DNA of 64,000 nt. Source: Hespellia sp. (GTDB lineage Bacteria > Bacillota > Clostridia > Lachnospirales > Lachnospiraceae). A model generated the notes under the pieces. It was not told the origin of the DNA and did no database searches. It saw only the letters and a list, made by a program, of their open reading frames with translations. Positions 26,962 to 36,533 of this stretch are shown in pieces (the first letter of the stretch is position 1; every line of letters begins with the position of its first letter). The position numbers and the translations under genes were made by a program. The stretch lies in contig JAQVCP010000008.1 in assembly GCA_028689735.1 (NCBI GenBank), forward strand, positions 1 through 64,000, given 5' to 3'.

Positions 26962-27951
26962 TTATTCCTTCCATGCCGGTGCATCTGCCGGAGCATCCAG
27001 TAATTCCTTCATCTCATCATCCAGTTTCAATATAGAAATTGAGAATCCTTTCATCTCAATTGAGGTCATGTAATCTCCAACCAGTGTCCGATAAACCTTA
27101 ATTCCTTTTTCTGCCAGCACATCTGCCACATGATTATTGATAATGAACAGCTCCATTAATGGTGTTCCACCAGATCCGTTGACCATCACTGCGACTTCTG
27201 AACCAGAATAATCAATATCTGCAAGAATCTGTGTCAGAAGAATATCTGTGGTCTCATCTGCTGTTTTAATGTTGTCTCTGTGTGTTCCCGGCTCTCCATG
27301 GATGCCGATACCAATCTCCATCTCATCTTCTTCCAGCGTAAATCCAGGCTCACCCGCTGCCGGAACGGTACAAGGCTCAATCGCTGCACCCATAGTTCTC
27401 ACATTGTCAACAACCTTCTGCGCCACTGCCTGAACCTCATCAAGGCTTCCGCCCTTTTCTGCCAGAGCTCCTGCAATTTTATGTACAAAAAGTGTACCTG
27501 CAACCCCCCTGCGTCCTACGGTGTAAAGGCTGTCCTTCACTGCAACATCGTCATTGGTAACCACATGCTTTACTGAGATTCCTTCCATCTCTGCCATCTC
27601 TGCAGCCATCTCAAAATTCATGACATCACCCGTGTAATTCTTTACTACCATGAATACACCAGCATCTGTTGCAATCGCTTTGATTCCTTCAAGAATCTGA
27701 TCTGGTGTTGGTGAAGTAAATACTGCACCGGCAACAGCTGCGTCAAGCATTCCTGTTCCCACAAATCCACCATGTGCAGGCTCATGTCCGCTTCCGCCTC
27801 CACTGATCAGTGCAACCTTTCCCTCTTTTTTTGTCGCGCGTACAACTACATTACCGCAATCCAGCTTTTTCAGATGCTTCGGATATGCCTTGACCATCCC
27901 CTGAATCATCTCATTTTCCACTTGTGACGTTTCATTAATAAATTTCTTCAT
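26962..27951 (-). CDS. dhaK: DhaK, dihydroxyacetone-binding subunit
   Basis: A 329-residue Dak1-type subunit. It opens MKKFINETSQVENEMIQGM, with GGGSGHEPAHGGFVG (about 50-64) and GIHGEPG carrying the His that forms a hemiaminal with dihydroxyacetone. With DhaL and DhaM it makes dihydroxyacetone phosphate from phosphoenolpyruvate-derived phosphate in the cytoplasm. The start has AGGAGG eight bases upstream. A promoter (28029-28057) lies upstream, separated from the HPr-like gene by a terminator. No DhaS/DhaR regulator gene is adjacent. Confidence 0.95.
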   Translation of the reverse strand: MKKFINETSQVENEMIQGMVKAYPKHLKKLDCGNVVVRATKKEGKVALISGGGSGHEPAHGGFVGTGMLDAAVAGAVFTSPTPDQILEGIKAIATDAGVFMVVKNYTGDVMNFEMAAEMAEMEGISVKHVVTNDDVAVKDSLYTVGRRGVAGTLFVHKIAGALAEKGGSLDEVQAVAQKVVDNVRTMGAAIEPCTVPAAGEPGFTLEEDEMEIGIGIHGEPGTHRDNIKTADETTDILLTQILADIDYSGSEVAVMVNGSGGTPLMELFIINNHVADVLAEKGIKVYRTLVGDYMTSIEMKGFSISILKLDDEMKELLDAPADAPAWKE

Positions 27952-28028
27952 TCTTATAACCTCCTTGTGATTTTTGGAATGTGTTCTTCCCACACGCTTC
28001 CACCTTAACTGGTTTTAATACTAGTTTC

Positions 28029-28057
28029 ATTTTATCACTAACCCAAATTCTATACAA
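28029..28057 (-). promoter_or_regulatory. Promoter of the dhaKLM operon
   Basis: On the minus strand TTGTAT, 17 bp, TAAAAT. It lies about 75 bases before the dhaK start and downstream of the terminator at 28078-28115. Confidence 0.6.
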
Positions 28058-28077
28058 CATTTCCTGGAAAAAAGAAT

Positions 28078-28115
28078 AAAAAAAGAAACCGTCTCTTTCG
28101 ACAGTTTCTTTTTTT
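28078..28115. terminator. Terminator between the HPr-like gene and dhaK
   Basis: AAAAAAAGAAAC (28078-28089) pairs with GTTTCTTTTTTT (28104-28115), with an inner GTC/GAC pair. The runs suit termination on the minus strand after the HPr-like gene. Confidence 0.85.
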
Positions 28116-28190
28116 GCGACTGTAAAAATAATTTTCAGTAAAGTAAATAGCTTTGGTTTCCTATTCCCGGTCAAATTTCAAGTCAATTGT

Positions 28191-28436
28191 TTATGCAACA
28201 CAAAACTTCTGAAGAGCCTTTTCAAACTTTGAATCTCTCTCTGCACAACGGACTGTAAGAATATGTGATAAATCCAAGCTTAGAACTCCCAAGATAGATT
28301 TGGCATCAACAATAACTCTGTTGTAGAATACATCAATGTCAAAATCGCATCTTTCCGCTGCTGCTACAAACTCTGCAACTTCATCTGCTGCATTCAGTTT
28401 AATCTGAATATTGTCGTTTTCTGAATTCTCTTTCAT
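28191..28436 (-). CDS. HPr-like protein lacking the phosphorylatable histidine
   Basis: An 81-residue HPr-fold protein. The second half matches HPr well (VDAKSILGVLSLDL, compare KSIMGVMSL), including the regulatory Ser. The segment where HPr carries G-x-H-A-R-P-A instead reads LNAADEVAEFV, so His15 is absent and it cannot be a normal PTS phosphodonor. It sits upstream of dhaKLM but behind a terminator. It may regulate by Ser phosphorylation or by competition, which is an inference. Start at the ATG with AGGAGG upstream. Confidence 0.8.
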   Translation of the reverse strand: MKENSENDNIQIKLNAADEVAEFVAAAERCDFDIDVFYNRVIVDAKSILGVLSLDLSHILTVRCAERDSKFEKALQKFCVA

Positions 28437-28680
28437 TGTTACGCCTCCTTTCAAGGGTACTACATTATGGTTCCTATAAATGAATCGAAAATTTCAATAT
28501 AAGAAATCTAATTCCTATATTGTTGTTATTATGCCACTGCTTCGATTTAAAGTCAATGCTCACTATTCACAAAAAATATGTCAAATAAAGTCATAATCAC
28601 GTAAATTCAACCATATTATGTCAGATTCACAAGAATAAGTGATCATTTTGTATATTAAAGTCATTTCTTTCTGCTATGGA

Positions 28681-29214
28681 TCAACGCTTCTTCAGCACTA
28701 CCTGTTTCACATACTCCAGAGTCTCTTCCTCTCCCTTTTCTGCCAGCATCCGAAGCAGACTCTCCAACAATGCCTCTGTCTCCGGGTGCATCAGATAATG
28801 ACCCTTCCCATGATTGAAATATCCCAAAGGAGAAGAATCCGTATACTCCTTTCCCTTGTAATTTTTGCTCGCCGCTATGCGGTCCAAAAACATTTCTACA
28901 ACATACCTAACAGGCATCTTCATACCAGTCATGCTCTTGTCATCTCCAAGACCATAGTCAATCCAATACTCATAGTGATGCTTGTTGCGCCCCTTATGAT
29001 GCAGCCAGGCCGACGAATAACCTATGTCCTCACGCTCCGCATTATTGGGGCTCCGATCTCCCTGATAGTACTTGCACCCTACCCGGAATTCAGTCAAAGT
29101 ATACTTGGAGAGATCATGCAGCAATCCTTGCTTATAAAGTCCAACCTTGAAGCACTCCTGCATCACCATCACCTTATGTTTCGTTATTGTCTTAAAATGT
29201 TTCCATGCTTTCAT
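28681..29214 (-). CDS. DUF5662 family protein
   Basis: A 177-residue protein matching DUF5662 by content: KHKVMVMQECFKVGLYKQGLLHDLSKY, the paired HHKGRNKHHYEYWIDY and PVRYVVEMFLDR. The several conserved His and Asp suggest an HD-like metal-dependent hydrolase, though activity is unproven. The start has AGAGG four bases upstream; an ATG overlapping the traX-like stop (29232) is an alternative. Probably cotranscribed with the TraX-like gene. Confidence 0.75.
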   Translation of the reverse strand: MKAWKHFKTITKHKVMVMQECFKVGLYKQGLLHDLSKYTLTEFRVGCKYYQGDRSPNNAEREDIGYSSAWLHHKGRNKHHYEYWIDYGLGDDKSMTGMKMPVRYVVEMFLDRIAASKNYKGKEYTDSSPLGYFNHGKGHYLMHPETEALLESLLRMLAEKGEEETLEYVKQVVLKKR

Positions 29215-29228
29215 CAAAATCCTCTTTC

Positions 29229-29939
29229 TCATCCTGCCTGTGTCATTAGCCAGATATAATAAATCACCAGCAAATGCACTGGGTAAAACAAATAAAAAAT
29301 GTATTTTACAGATAATCCTTTTTTCCCATTGTAAAGCCAGATTGGAAGCAGCGCCAGTGTGGCACAGGACTGGATTCCACCAACCGGTGAAAACAGAAAC
29401 ACATTGATTCCTCCAATTGACAGCAAAAGCGGCCATATCCTCTGCCTGAAAAAATAAAAACATAGAATCATCAGCACACCTCTTGCACGGTAGTCCGTAT
29501 GAATATATTCTGCCAGTGACATCAGCAAAAGTGCCATCCCCATTGACAAGTACACGTTTCCTATATATTGTACAAAATACAAGATAACCAGGCCAAACAA
29601 TAATGTAAAAAAGACATTATTATGTTCCGGATAAAAAGGCGTATGGTAAAATGCAAGATCAAACGGAACCTCAGACACCAATGAGAAGATAAACAGACGC
29701 AGCATATATTTCTTCACGTCATGAGTATGGTAAAATCCCTCCACAACTAAAAAGGCAAAGATTGGAAAAGCTAACCTTCCAATCTTTCTCAATATATAAT
29801 ATTCTGGAAAAAAAACATCCCCCACATGGTCTGTCAACATCAACAGACAGGCCAGAAGCTTTAATGTAAAAGTATCAAGTCCAATATAATTTCTTATGTT
29901 TTCCATTCTAGTTGGTATGCTGGCTGATAAGCCAGCCAC
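29229..29939 (-). CDS. TraX-family membrane protein
   Basis: A 236-residue polytopic protein with about seven hydrophobic segments. LDTFTLKLLACLLMLTDHVGDVFFP and IGRLAFPIFAFLVVEGFYHT are the family hallmark. TraX acetylates F-pilin, but chromosomal homologues in Firmicutes are unrelated to conjugation and are presumed membrane acyltransferases. The frame opens with a GTG preceded by AGGAG at short spacing; an ATG at 29906 (MENIRNY) gives the more typical N-terminus but lacks a clear site. Confidence 0.82.
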   Translation of the reverse strand: MAGLSASIPTRMENIRNYIGLDTFTLKLLACLLMLTDHVGDVFFPEYYILRKIGRLAFPIFAFLVVEGFYHTHDVKKYMLRLFIFSLVSEVPFDLAFYHTPFYPEHNNVFFTLLFGLVILYFVQYIGNVYLSMGMALLLMSLAEYIHTDYRARGVLMILCFYFFRQRIWPLLLSIGGINVFLFSPVGGIQSCATLALLPIWLYNGKKGLSVKYIFYLFYPVHLLVIYYIWLMTQAG

Positions 29940-30002
29940 CCTGCTCCTTTCACACTGGTCACTCTCTCCATCCTTCAGAGGTTCCCTTCTTTTTCACACT
30001 AT

Positions 30003-31700
30003 CTATCTGCCAATTAACAGGGCAACCGTCCGTTCTTTCATCTCCAGACTCTTCTGATTCTCCACCTTTTTCGGTATCTCAAGCACCCCCTCTTCCGTGG
30101 AAACTACAAGATACCATTTTTTCTTCTTCAATGTAGGTAGCGCAAAAGTATGCTTCACCCAGTGCATATTGTAAATAGCAAAACAGTCGTTATCCCCCAC
30201 ACCGGTACCGCAATACATAATTCCAAGCTGCCGGCTGGAAACCTCCGACGGAACCTGCCATGCACTTTCTCCATGATAAGAAACGTCTGGCATACCACAT
30301 GCAATCTGATCCATTCCAAGAAGGCGCTCTGCGCAGTGAAGTACCGGATGTTTCCTGCGAATAGCAATCAATCCCTTCACATACTCAAACAGGTCTTTTT
30401 CCCGCTCCAGTTTTCTCCAATCGAGCCAGGAAGTCTCATTATCCTGACAGTATACATTGTTGTTTCCCTTCTGGGTATTGCCAAACTCATCCCCCGCAAG
30501 AAGACAAGGAGTTCCCTGAGCCATCAATAAAAGAAAGAACGCATTGCGCACCTGGTTTTTTCTGAGCGTGACAATACTCTTTTTCCTGCTTGGACCTTCT
30601 GCGCCACAGTTCCAGCTATAATTATAATCCGGACCATCCTGATTCTTCTCTCCGTTCTCCTCATTGTGCTTTGCGTCATAGGAGACAAGATCCTTCAGTG
30701 TAAATCCGGTGTGGCTTGTAATGTAATTTGGCAGCTGATCTTCAGACGTATTATGTCTTAATGCCCACATCACATCATGAATCATGCCTTCATCGCCCTT
30801 TAAAAATCTGCGCATCACATTCTGGAATCCATCCTCCATCCGTATCAGCTTCGTACTTTTCAGCAATGGATTCCGCTTTAGGGCATCCATCGGTGCGTTC
30901 ATCGGATTCAGAATAAATCCGTCCACATGGTACTCCATTACATAATACTCCAAACACCGTTCAATCATCTGCGGCGGAGTCTGAGCGGTAAACGGGAAAT
31001 GAAATATGACTTCGATTCCTTCCGCATGCAGCAGACGAATCATATCTTTACATTCCCTTGCGGTATCCTCCGATGCACTATAGGCTGCTTTGGGTGCAAA
31101 ATAGAAAGCAGGTCCATAGCCCCAGTAATTCACTGCATTTTTCCCAACCTCATTAAAGTCATAGGGAGGCATGCACTGAATCTGGTTGATTCCAAGTTCT
31201 TTCAGATATGAAAGCTTCTCGACAATTCCCCCAAAAGTCCCTTTCTGCTTTACCTTTGAAGAACTGTGCTTTGTAAATCCCCTCACATGAAGGCTGTAAG
31301 CAACAATCTCATCATAGGGCAGATGCAGCGGCTTATCGCCCTGCCAGTCATAAAAAGCACTCACAAATCTGCCCCTCACCTCATGCATGGAAATATCACG
31401 CGGCTGTTTCCAGTGCTGTGTGCCTGCCAGAGCCTTTACATAGGGATCCACTACAACCTTTCCGTCAATATAGTAATTGTATTCATAATCCTCGATTCGC
31501 TCCCCATTCAGCCCCATAAAGCGGATTTCACCAATTCCATCTTCCTGTGCAAGAACAAACTTCTCAACTGGTTCTTTTGTTCCTGCCTTGTATAATAATA
31601 ACTCACATGTTTTCCCACTAGGTACCTCAACTGAGAAATTCACAAACTCTTTTTCGATTGTAACCCCCAGTGGAATTGGAAATCCCTGAACTTTTTTCAT
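30003..31700 (-). CDS. GlgX-like GH13 protein without catalytic residues
   Basis: A 565-residue protein with the layout of GH13 debranching enzymes: an N-terminal beta-domain, a barrel and a C-terminal beta-domain. SWNCGAEG (362-369) and GFTLKDLVSY are nearly GlgX-like. The catalytic motifs have decayed. Region I is EVIFHFPFT instead of D-x-V-x-N-H, region II DGFILN instead of DGFRFD (nucleophile Asp replaced by Asn), and region IV HTGF instead of HDGF. It is therefore probably a carbohydrate-binding or regulatory pseudoenzyme. The gene follows the sugar-binding lipoprotein by 16 bases. Start at 31700 with AAAGGA upstream. Confidence 0.85.
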   Translation of the reverse strand: MKKVQGFPIPLGVTIEKEFVNFSVEVPSGKTCELLLYKAGTKEPVEKFVLAQEDGIGEIRFMGLNGERIEDYEYNYYIDGKVVVDPYVKALAGTQHWKQPRDISMHEVRGRFVSAFYDWQGDKPLHLPYDEIVAYSLHVRGFTKHSSSKVKQKGTFGGIVEKLSYLKELGINQIQCMPPYDFNEVGKNAVNYWGYGPAFYFAPKAAYSASEDTARECKDMIRLLHAEGIEVIFHFPFTAQTPPQMIERCLEYYVMEYHVDGFILNPMNAPMDALKRNPLLKSTKLIRMEDGFQNVMRRFLKGDEGMIHDVMWALRHNTSEDQLPNYITSHTGFTLKDLVSYDAKHNEENGEKNQDGPDYNYSWNCGAEGPSRKKSIVTLRKNQVRNAFFLLLMAQGTPCLLAGDEFGNTQKGNNNVYCQDNETSWLDWRKLEREKDLFEYVKGLIAIRRKHPVLHCAERLLGMDQIACGMPDVSYHGESAWQVPSEVSSRQLGIMYCGTGVGDNDCFAIYNMHWVKHTFALPTLKKKKWYLVVSTEEGVLEIPKKVENQKSLEMKERTVALLIGR

Positions 31701-31716
31701 TCTGCTGTCCTTTCTG

Positions 31717-32712
31717 TTATTGCCATCCGTCCGTTCCATACAATTCCACATTCTCTGAATTGATAAAAAAAGTCGATTCATATGTAAACGGTTCGTATTT
31801 TTCCCCGTTCAGCACTGCCATCGCTACATTTACTGCTGCTTTTCCAATACTGATCGGTGACTGAGCCCCCGTCCCCTTAATAGAAGATGACGGTTTTGCA
31901 AGCTCCTTTTTCAAATCTGGAGAGCCATCTACTCCATAAATTGACACTCCGATCCGGTTTGCCGTATTGACTGCCACCAGTGCCCCCAGTGCCGTCTGGT
32001 CATTTCCGCACATAATCACGTCTACATTATCATACTTTTCTAAAATTTTTGTTGTTGCATCCATGGCTTCCTGAAGGTCTCCCTCCACATTGATCCGATC
32101 CACTACAACAAACTGCCCATCGGCAATAGCCTCCTCAAAACCGGTAATCCGGTCATTGATGGAATTCATGGTCGGGCACTCCAGAATCACGATATTCCCA
32201 CCCTTCGGCATTCGGTTCATAAGATCTTCACCACAGACATATCCGGCATTCTTATTATCCGATCCTATATAGGCTGTGACATAGTCCATCGCTTTCACTT
32301 CCGTATCAATATTAATGATCGGAATCTCAGCCTCATGAAGGGCCTCCAATGCAGGCGTGATTGCCTCCCAGTCCACCGGACACAGGAAAATGGCATCAAT
32401 TCCACTGTCAATCATGTCCTGAATCTGTTCAATCTGCAAATCCGAATTAAGCGCCGGATCTTTGGAAATCATAGTACAATTCTGATTATTCACCTCTGTC
32501 TGGATTGCAAGCTGCAGCGTATCGTAATATGGATTATTCATATCAATGCAGGAAAATCCAAAGGTAAATCCGCTCTCTTCCTCTGCTTTTTCATCTGTAT
32601 CTTCTTCCACCACCGCGTTATCTTCTGATGTTCCGACATTTTTTTTGCAGCCTGAAACTGTCATGCCAATTAATAATGCTGCCAGAAATATGCCAAAAAT
32701 CTTTTTATTCAT
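31717..32712 (-). CDS. Orphan sugar ABC substrate-binding lipoprotein (type 1 periplasmic-binding fold)
   Basis: A 331-residue lipoprotein. The signal peptide ends with a lipobox-like VSGC (Cys22). The mature part is RbsB-like: FSCIDMNNPYYDTLQLAI, QIEQIQDMIDSGIDAIFLCP and a DVIMCGNDQTALGAL segment. The ligand is probably a sugar. No permease or ATPase is adjacent. The next gene encodes the GlgX-like pseudoenzyme, suggesting that both relate to sensing or handling of alpha-glucans; this is inferred. Confidence 0.87.
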   Translation of the reverse strand: MNKKIFGIFLAALLIGMTVSGCKKNVGTSEDNAVVEEDTDEKAEEESGFTFGFSCIDMNNPYYDTLQLAIQTEVNNQNCTMISKDPALNSDLQIEQIQDMIDSGIDAIFLCPVDWEAITPALEALHEAEIPIINIDTEVKAMDYVTAYIGSDNKNAGYVCGEDLMNRMPKGGNIVILECPTMNSINDRITGFEEAIADGQFVVVDRINVEGDLQEAMDATTKILEKYDNVDVIMCGNDQTALGALVAVNTANRIGVSIYGVDGSPDLKKELAKPSSSIKGTGAQSPISIGKAAVNVAMAVLNGEKYEPFTYESTFFINSENVELYGTDGWQ

Positions 32713-32901
32713 GTAGCTTTCCTCCCAGGCAATCAGATACGCCCATGCATACCGATTGTTTATACACTTAGTTTTATTTTATCTTCTTTTATTTGAATGG
32801 TCAAGGTTAATACCATTTAAATCTCGATTCGCGCCATTTCTTCTTGCATTTCCCGAAACAATTTGATAGAGTTAACTTATCAATTGAAAAGGAGAAAAAT
32901 A

Positions 32902-33204
32902 ATGGACGAAAAAGAACTTACAGTTACTCTCACATTAGATAACGATGAAGAAATCGAATGTGCCGTTCTTACAATTTATAAAGCAGGCAACCGCGATTAT
33001 ATTGCACTTCTTCCACTGGATGATGCGGGCGATAATGAAGACGGCGAGGTTTACATCTACCGCTACATCGAGACCGAGAGCGGCGAACCTGACTTATCTA
33101 ACATCGAAGATGATGATGAGTACGAGATTGCTGCCGAAGCATTTGACGAATGGCTCGATGCCAATGCTTTTGAAGACATGGACGATGAATCAGACGGCGA
33201 GTAA
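32902..33204 (+). CDS. DUF1292 family acidic protein
   Basis: A 100-residue acidic protein. LTVTLTLDNDEEIECAVLTIY, IALLPL and YIYRYIE give the DUF1292 beta pattern seen in YrzB-like proteins. Function unknown. Start has AAAGGAG seven bases upstream. Its last 15 bases overlap the convergent helicase gene's end, with no terminator between. Confidence 0.85.
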   Translation: MDEKELTVTLTLDNDEEIECAVLTIYKAGNRDYIALLPLDDAGDNEDGEVYIYRYIETESGEPDLSNIEDDDEYEIAAEAFDEWLDANAFEDMDDESDGE

Positions 33205-35019
33205 TTCGTTCACAAAACGGGAAGGAACCATATCCTTTCCGTTTTTATTTTTCACATAAGTGATTTTCAGGCTTCGCTTCGCCCGTGTCATTGCCACATA
33301 GAACAGTCTTCGCTCTTCTTCTATCTCTTCTTTCAGTTCCGCCTTTTTGTATGGCGTGATTCCTTCGTTCGCCTCTATAACGAAAACTGCCTTGAATTCC
33401 AATCCCTTCGCACCATGCATCGTTAAAAGCCGGATTCCCTCACGGTTCTCCTCTCTCGCACGTTCCTTTATCCGCAGAGCCTTCGTATATTCCTCAATAT
33501 GAGCAGTCCATTCCTCAAAGGTCGCATATGGTTTTGCATGTTCCTGGATTTCATTGATGATTTCAAACAGCTTTTCTGCATTCATATGACGAAATGCCGC
33601 ATATTCCTGAAGAAAGGAATCATATCCTACTCTTTTTCTCAGATAATTGATGGCCGCATATGGTGTCATGGGCTTCATCACCCGAAGATCCAGTTCCCAC
33701 TGGTCAATCCGATCCAGCATCCAATCTTTATCACAGTAAAATCTGCGCAGATCCTCAAATGCGATCTCCGGTTTCTCCATGCTCTCCCGGCTCAGATAAC
33801 GCTTTGGTCGATTCATGACATCCAGAAATTCCTGTCTCTTTCTGCTTCCTTGTACCATATGCAGGTACGTTCGTATATTTTCTCCGATAAAATGTTCATA
33901 GATATTCATAAAACGATCTCGCATTTGGAAAGGGATGTTGTATTCCATCAAGGTTTCCGCAAGCGAACGCACATCGTCATTGGTACGATAAAGAACCGCA
34001 ATCTGCTCTGCTTCCACTCCATTTTGAAGAAGCTGATCAATCTCAGAAAGAATGTACTGGTTTTCTTCCATACGATCTTTCACTTCCTGGACATGCACAT
34101 TTGCCCCCGGCTCATTCTGTGCCTGAATCTCCTTTGGAAATCTGGTCTTATTATGACCAATTACACGTAAAGCATTATTGACGATATTCTTCGATGAGCG
34201 GTAATTGATATTCAGAAGAATTTCTTTCGCATCCGGGAAATCCTGCTTGAACTGCATCATAATTTCCGGCTTTGCCCCACGAAATGCATAGATAGACTGA
34301 TCATCATCCCCCACTACAAAAAGATTGTTCTGCGGCCGGGCCAGCATCTTAATCACATTATACTGTACCTGATTGATATCCTGAAATTCGTCCACCATAA
34401 TATATGGGAAGCGTTCCTGCCATTTTTTTAAAATGTCCGGTCGGCTCACAAAGAGTTGATGACAGAGTACGAGCATATCATCAAAATCAATTTTTCGCGC
34501 CTTTTTCCTCCGCATCTCATATTCCACAAAAATGTCCCGGAAAACTGATACCTCACAGACTGTGGCTTCATAAGTTTCGATTGCTGCCTGATTATTCTTC
34601 ACACGTCCGATTTCTCCGCAAATCTCCTGAATAAAGTCCTTGACATCTCCAATTTCCAGATCCTGCTGTCCCACAATCTGTTTCAGCAGCTGATATTTTT
34701 CTTCCTCGGAAAGGAGATTTTCAGCCTTGAAACCATAAGCCCATTTTAATATCCCATAATAGATACCGTGAAAGGTTCCAAAGGTGACTGGGGTACTTGT
34801 CTTCTTCTGCTGATAAAGAAAACGGCTCTTCATCTCTTTTGCTGCATACTTAGTAAAAGTAATGACCAGAATATCTTCTGGTCTTACTTTACACTTTTCT
34901 ATCATATATTCAATTCTTTTCACAATGGTGAGGGTCTTTCCCGAACCGGGACCCGCAAGAACCAGGCAGGGACCATCCTTGTGGGCTACTGCCTCATATT
35001 GAGCTTTGTTTAAACTCAT
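33190..35019 (-). CDS. UvrD/Rep-family DNA helicase, second copy, short
   Basis: A 609-residue SF1 helicase. Motifs are GPGSGKT (Walker A), VDEFQDIN, GDDDQSIYAFRGA, NYRSS, TMHGAKGLEFKAVFVIE and FYVAMTRAK. It is about 130 residues shorter than PcrA and lacks the Tudor-like tail and the longer 2B region. Probably a repair or recombination helicase distinct from PcrA. It follows gltX by 29 bases and may be in the same operon. Confidence 0.88.
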   Translation of the reverse strand: MSLNKAQYEAVAHKDGPCLVLAGPGSGKTLTIVKRIEYMIEKCKVRPEDILVITFTKYAAKEMKSRFLYQQKKTSTPVTFGTFHGIYYGILKWAYGFKAENLLSEEEKYQLLKQIVGQQDLEIGDVKDFIQEICGEIGRVKNNQAAIETYEATVCEVSVFRDIFVEYEMRRKKARKIDFDDMLVLCHQLFVSRPDILKKWQERFPYIMVDEFQDINQVQYNVIKMLARPQNNLFVVGDDDQSIYAFRGAKPEIMMQFKQDFPDAKEILLNINYRSSKNIVNNALRVIGHNKTRFPKEIQAQNEPGANVHVQEVKDRMEENQYILSEIDQLLQNGVEAEQIAVLYRTNDDVRSLAETLMEYNIPFQMRDRFMNIYEHFIGENIRTYLHMVQGSRKRQEFLDVMNRPKRYLSRESMEKPEIAFEDLRRFYCDKDWMLDRIDQWELDLRVMKPMTPYAAINYLRKRVGYDSFLQEYAAFRHMNAEKLFEIINEIQEHAKPYATFEEWTAHIEEYTKALRIKERAREENREGIRLLTMHGAKGLEFKAVFVIEANEGITPYKKAELKEEIEEERRLFYVAMTRAKRSLKITYVKNKNGKDMVPSRFVNELLAV

Positions 35020-35048
35020 GAATTCCTCTTTCTATTTGCCCATACTTC

Positions 35049-36506
35049 TTAGCTGAGCATCTCAATTGCTTTTTTAATGCGGTCAAGTGATTCTTCTTTT
35101 CCGATAATTTCCATAATCTCTGTGGCTCCACCCGGTGTGTTCTGCTTGCCGGATACTGCTGTCCTGACCGGCCACATTGCATAACCATTCTTGCATCCTT
35201 TTTCTGCAACATAGCCCTTCAATGTTTCAAATAAAGCATCGTTGCTGTAATCTTCCTGAGCCTCGAACAGTGGCAGCACTTCCTTCAGTACCTCAAGAGA
35301 TGTCTCTGCATTAGTCTTCATCTTTTTGTGAGTATACATCGCTGTATCATATTCTGGCAGTGCTTCAAAGAAATCAATCTGATCCTTAATATCTGGAAAA
35401 ATCTCAATTCTGGTCTTCACAAGTGCTGCAATCTTCCTAAGGTCATAGTCTTTTGTAATCACTTCTTTGATTACAGGCTCAGCCATCCCAAAAAACTTGT
35501 CAAAGTCCATTGATTTAATATATTCACCATTCATCCATTTGAGCTTCACTTCATCAAATACTGCCGGTGATTTACTCATATGGTGATAATCAAAGGCTTT
35601 TATCAGCTCCTCTAAGGAGAATATCTCCTGATTATCTGTCGGACTCCATCCAAGCAGTGCAACAAAATTCACGATTGCCTCGGTCAGATATCCCTGGTCT
35701 ACCAGATCCTCATAGGAAGAATGTCCGCATCGCTTACTCAGTTTTTTATGATTCTCATCTGTAATCAGAGGACAATGAACATAAACCGGAACCTCCCAGC
35801 CAAATGCTTCATACAAACGGTTATACTTCGGTGCGGAGGAAAGGTATTCGTTTCCACGTACGACATGAGTGATTCCCATCAGGTGGTCATCCACTACATT
35901 TGCAAAATTGTAGGTTGGATATCCATCGGATTTGATCAGAATCATATCGTCCAGCTCGTTATTAGGAACGGTGATGTCTCCGTAAATCTCATCGTGAAAT
36001 GTAGTCTCCCCCTCTGTCGGCATATTAATACGAATGACCCATGGCTTGCCAGACGCAAGATTCGCTTCTACTTCCTCTCTGGTCAGACTGAGGCAATGCT
36101 TGTCATAGACAACAATCGAAGTCTCAGAGTCCTCGGATACAGCTGTCTTTAAGGAATCCAGACGTTCCTTGTCACAGAAGCAATAATAAGCATCGCCCTG
36201 TTCTACCAGCTGCTTTGCATATTTTAAATATAATCCAGATGCATTCCTCTCGCTCTGAACATACGGACCAACTCCGCCATCCTTATCCGGTCCTTCATCG
36301 TGAACCAGCCCGGTCTTCTCCAGCGTGCGGTATATAATCTCTAACGCTCCATCCACAAAACGCTCCTGATCCGTATCTTCGATTCGAAGCATAAAACTTC
36401 CATTCTCATGCTTTGCAATCAGATACGCATATAATGCGGTTCTCAGATTACCCACATGCATTCTTCCCGTTGGGCTTGGTGCAAATCTTGTTCTTACCTG
36501 TGTCAT
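35049..36506 (-). CDS. gltX: Glutamyl-tRNA synthetase
   Basis: A 485-residue class I aminoacyl-tRNA synthetase of normal length. The HIGH-type motif is in [18 protein letters not shown] (about 8-25), and KLSKR (about 255) is the KMSKS equivalent. The C-terminal anticodon-binding domain is complete. It charges tRNA-Glu, and in most Firmicutes also tRNA-Gln for later amidation. It lies 27 bases after the Sir2-like gene. Confidence 0.95.
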   Translation of the reverse strand: MTQVRTRFAPSPTGRMHVGNLRTALYAYLIAKHENGSFMLRIEDTDQERFVDGALEIIYRTLEKTGLVHDEGPDKDGGVGPYVQSERNASGLYLKYAKQLVEQGDAYYCFCDKERLDSLKTAVSEDSETSIVVYDKHCLSLTREEVEANLASGKPWVIRINMPTEGETTFHDEIYGDITVPNNELDDMILIKSDGYPTYNFANVVDDHLMGITHVVRGNEYLSSAPKYNRLYEAFGWEVPVYVHCPLITDENHKKLSKRCGHSSYEDLVDQGYLTEAIVNFVALLGWSPTDNQEIFSLEELIKAFDYHHMSKSPAVFDEVKLKWMNGEYIKSMDFDKFFGMAEPVIKEVITKDYDLRKIAALVKTRIEIFPDIKDQIDFFEALPEYDTAMYTHKKMKTNAETSLEVLKEVLPLFEAQEDYSNDALFETLKGYVAEKGCKNGYAMWPVRTAVSGKQNTPGGATEIMEIIGKEESLDRIKKAIEMLS

Positions 36507-36533
36507 TTTTAATATTTCCTCCTGGTTGTCTCT

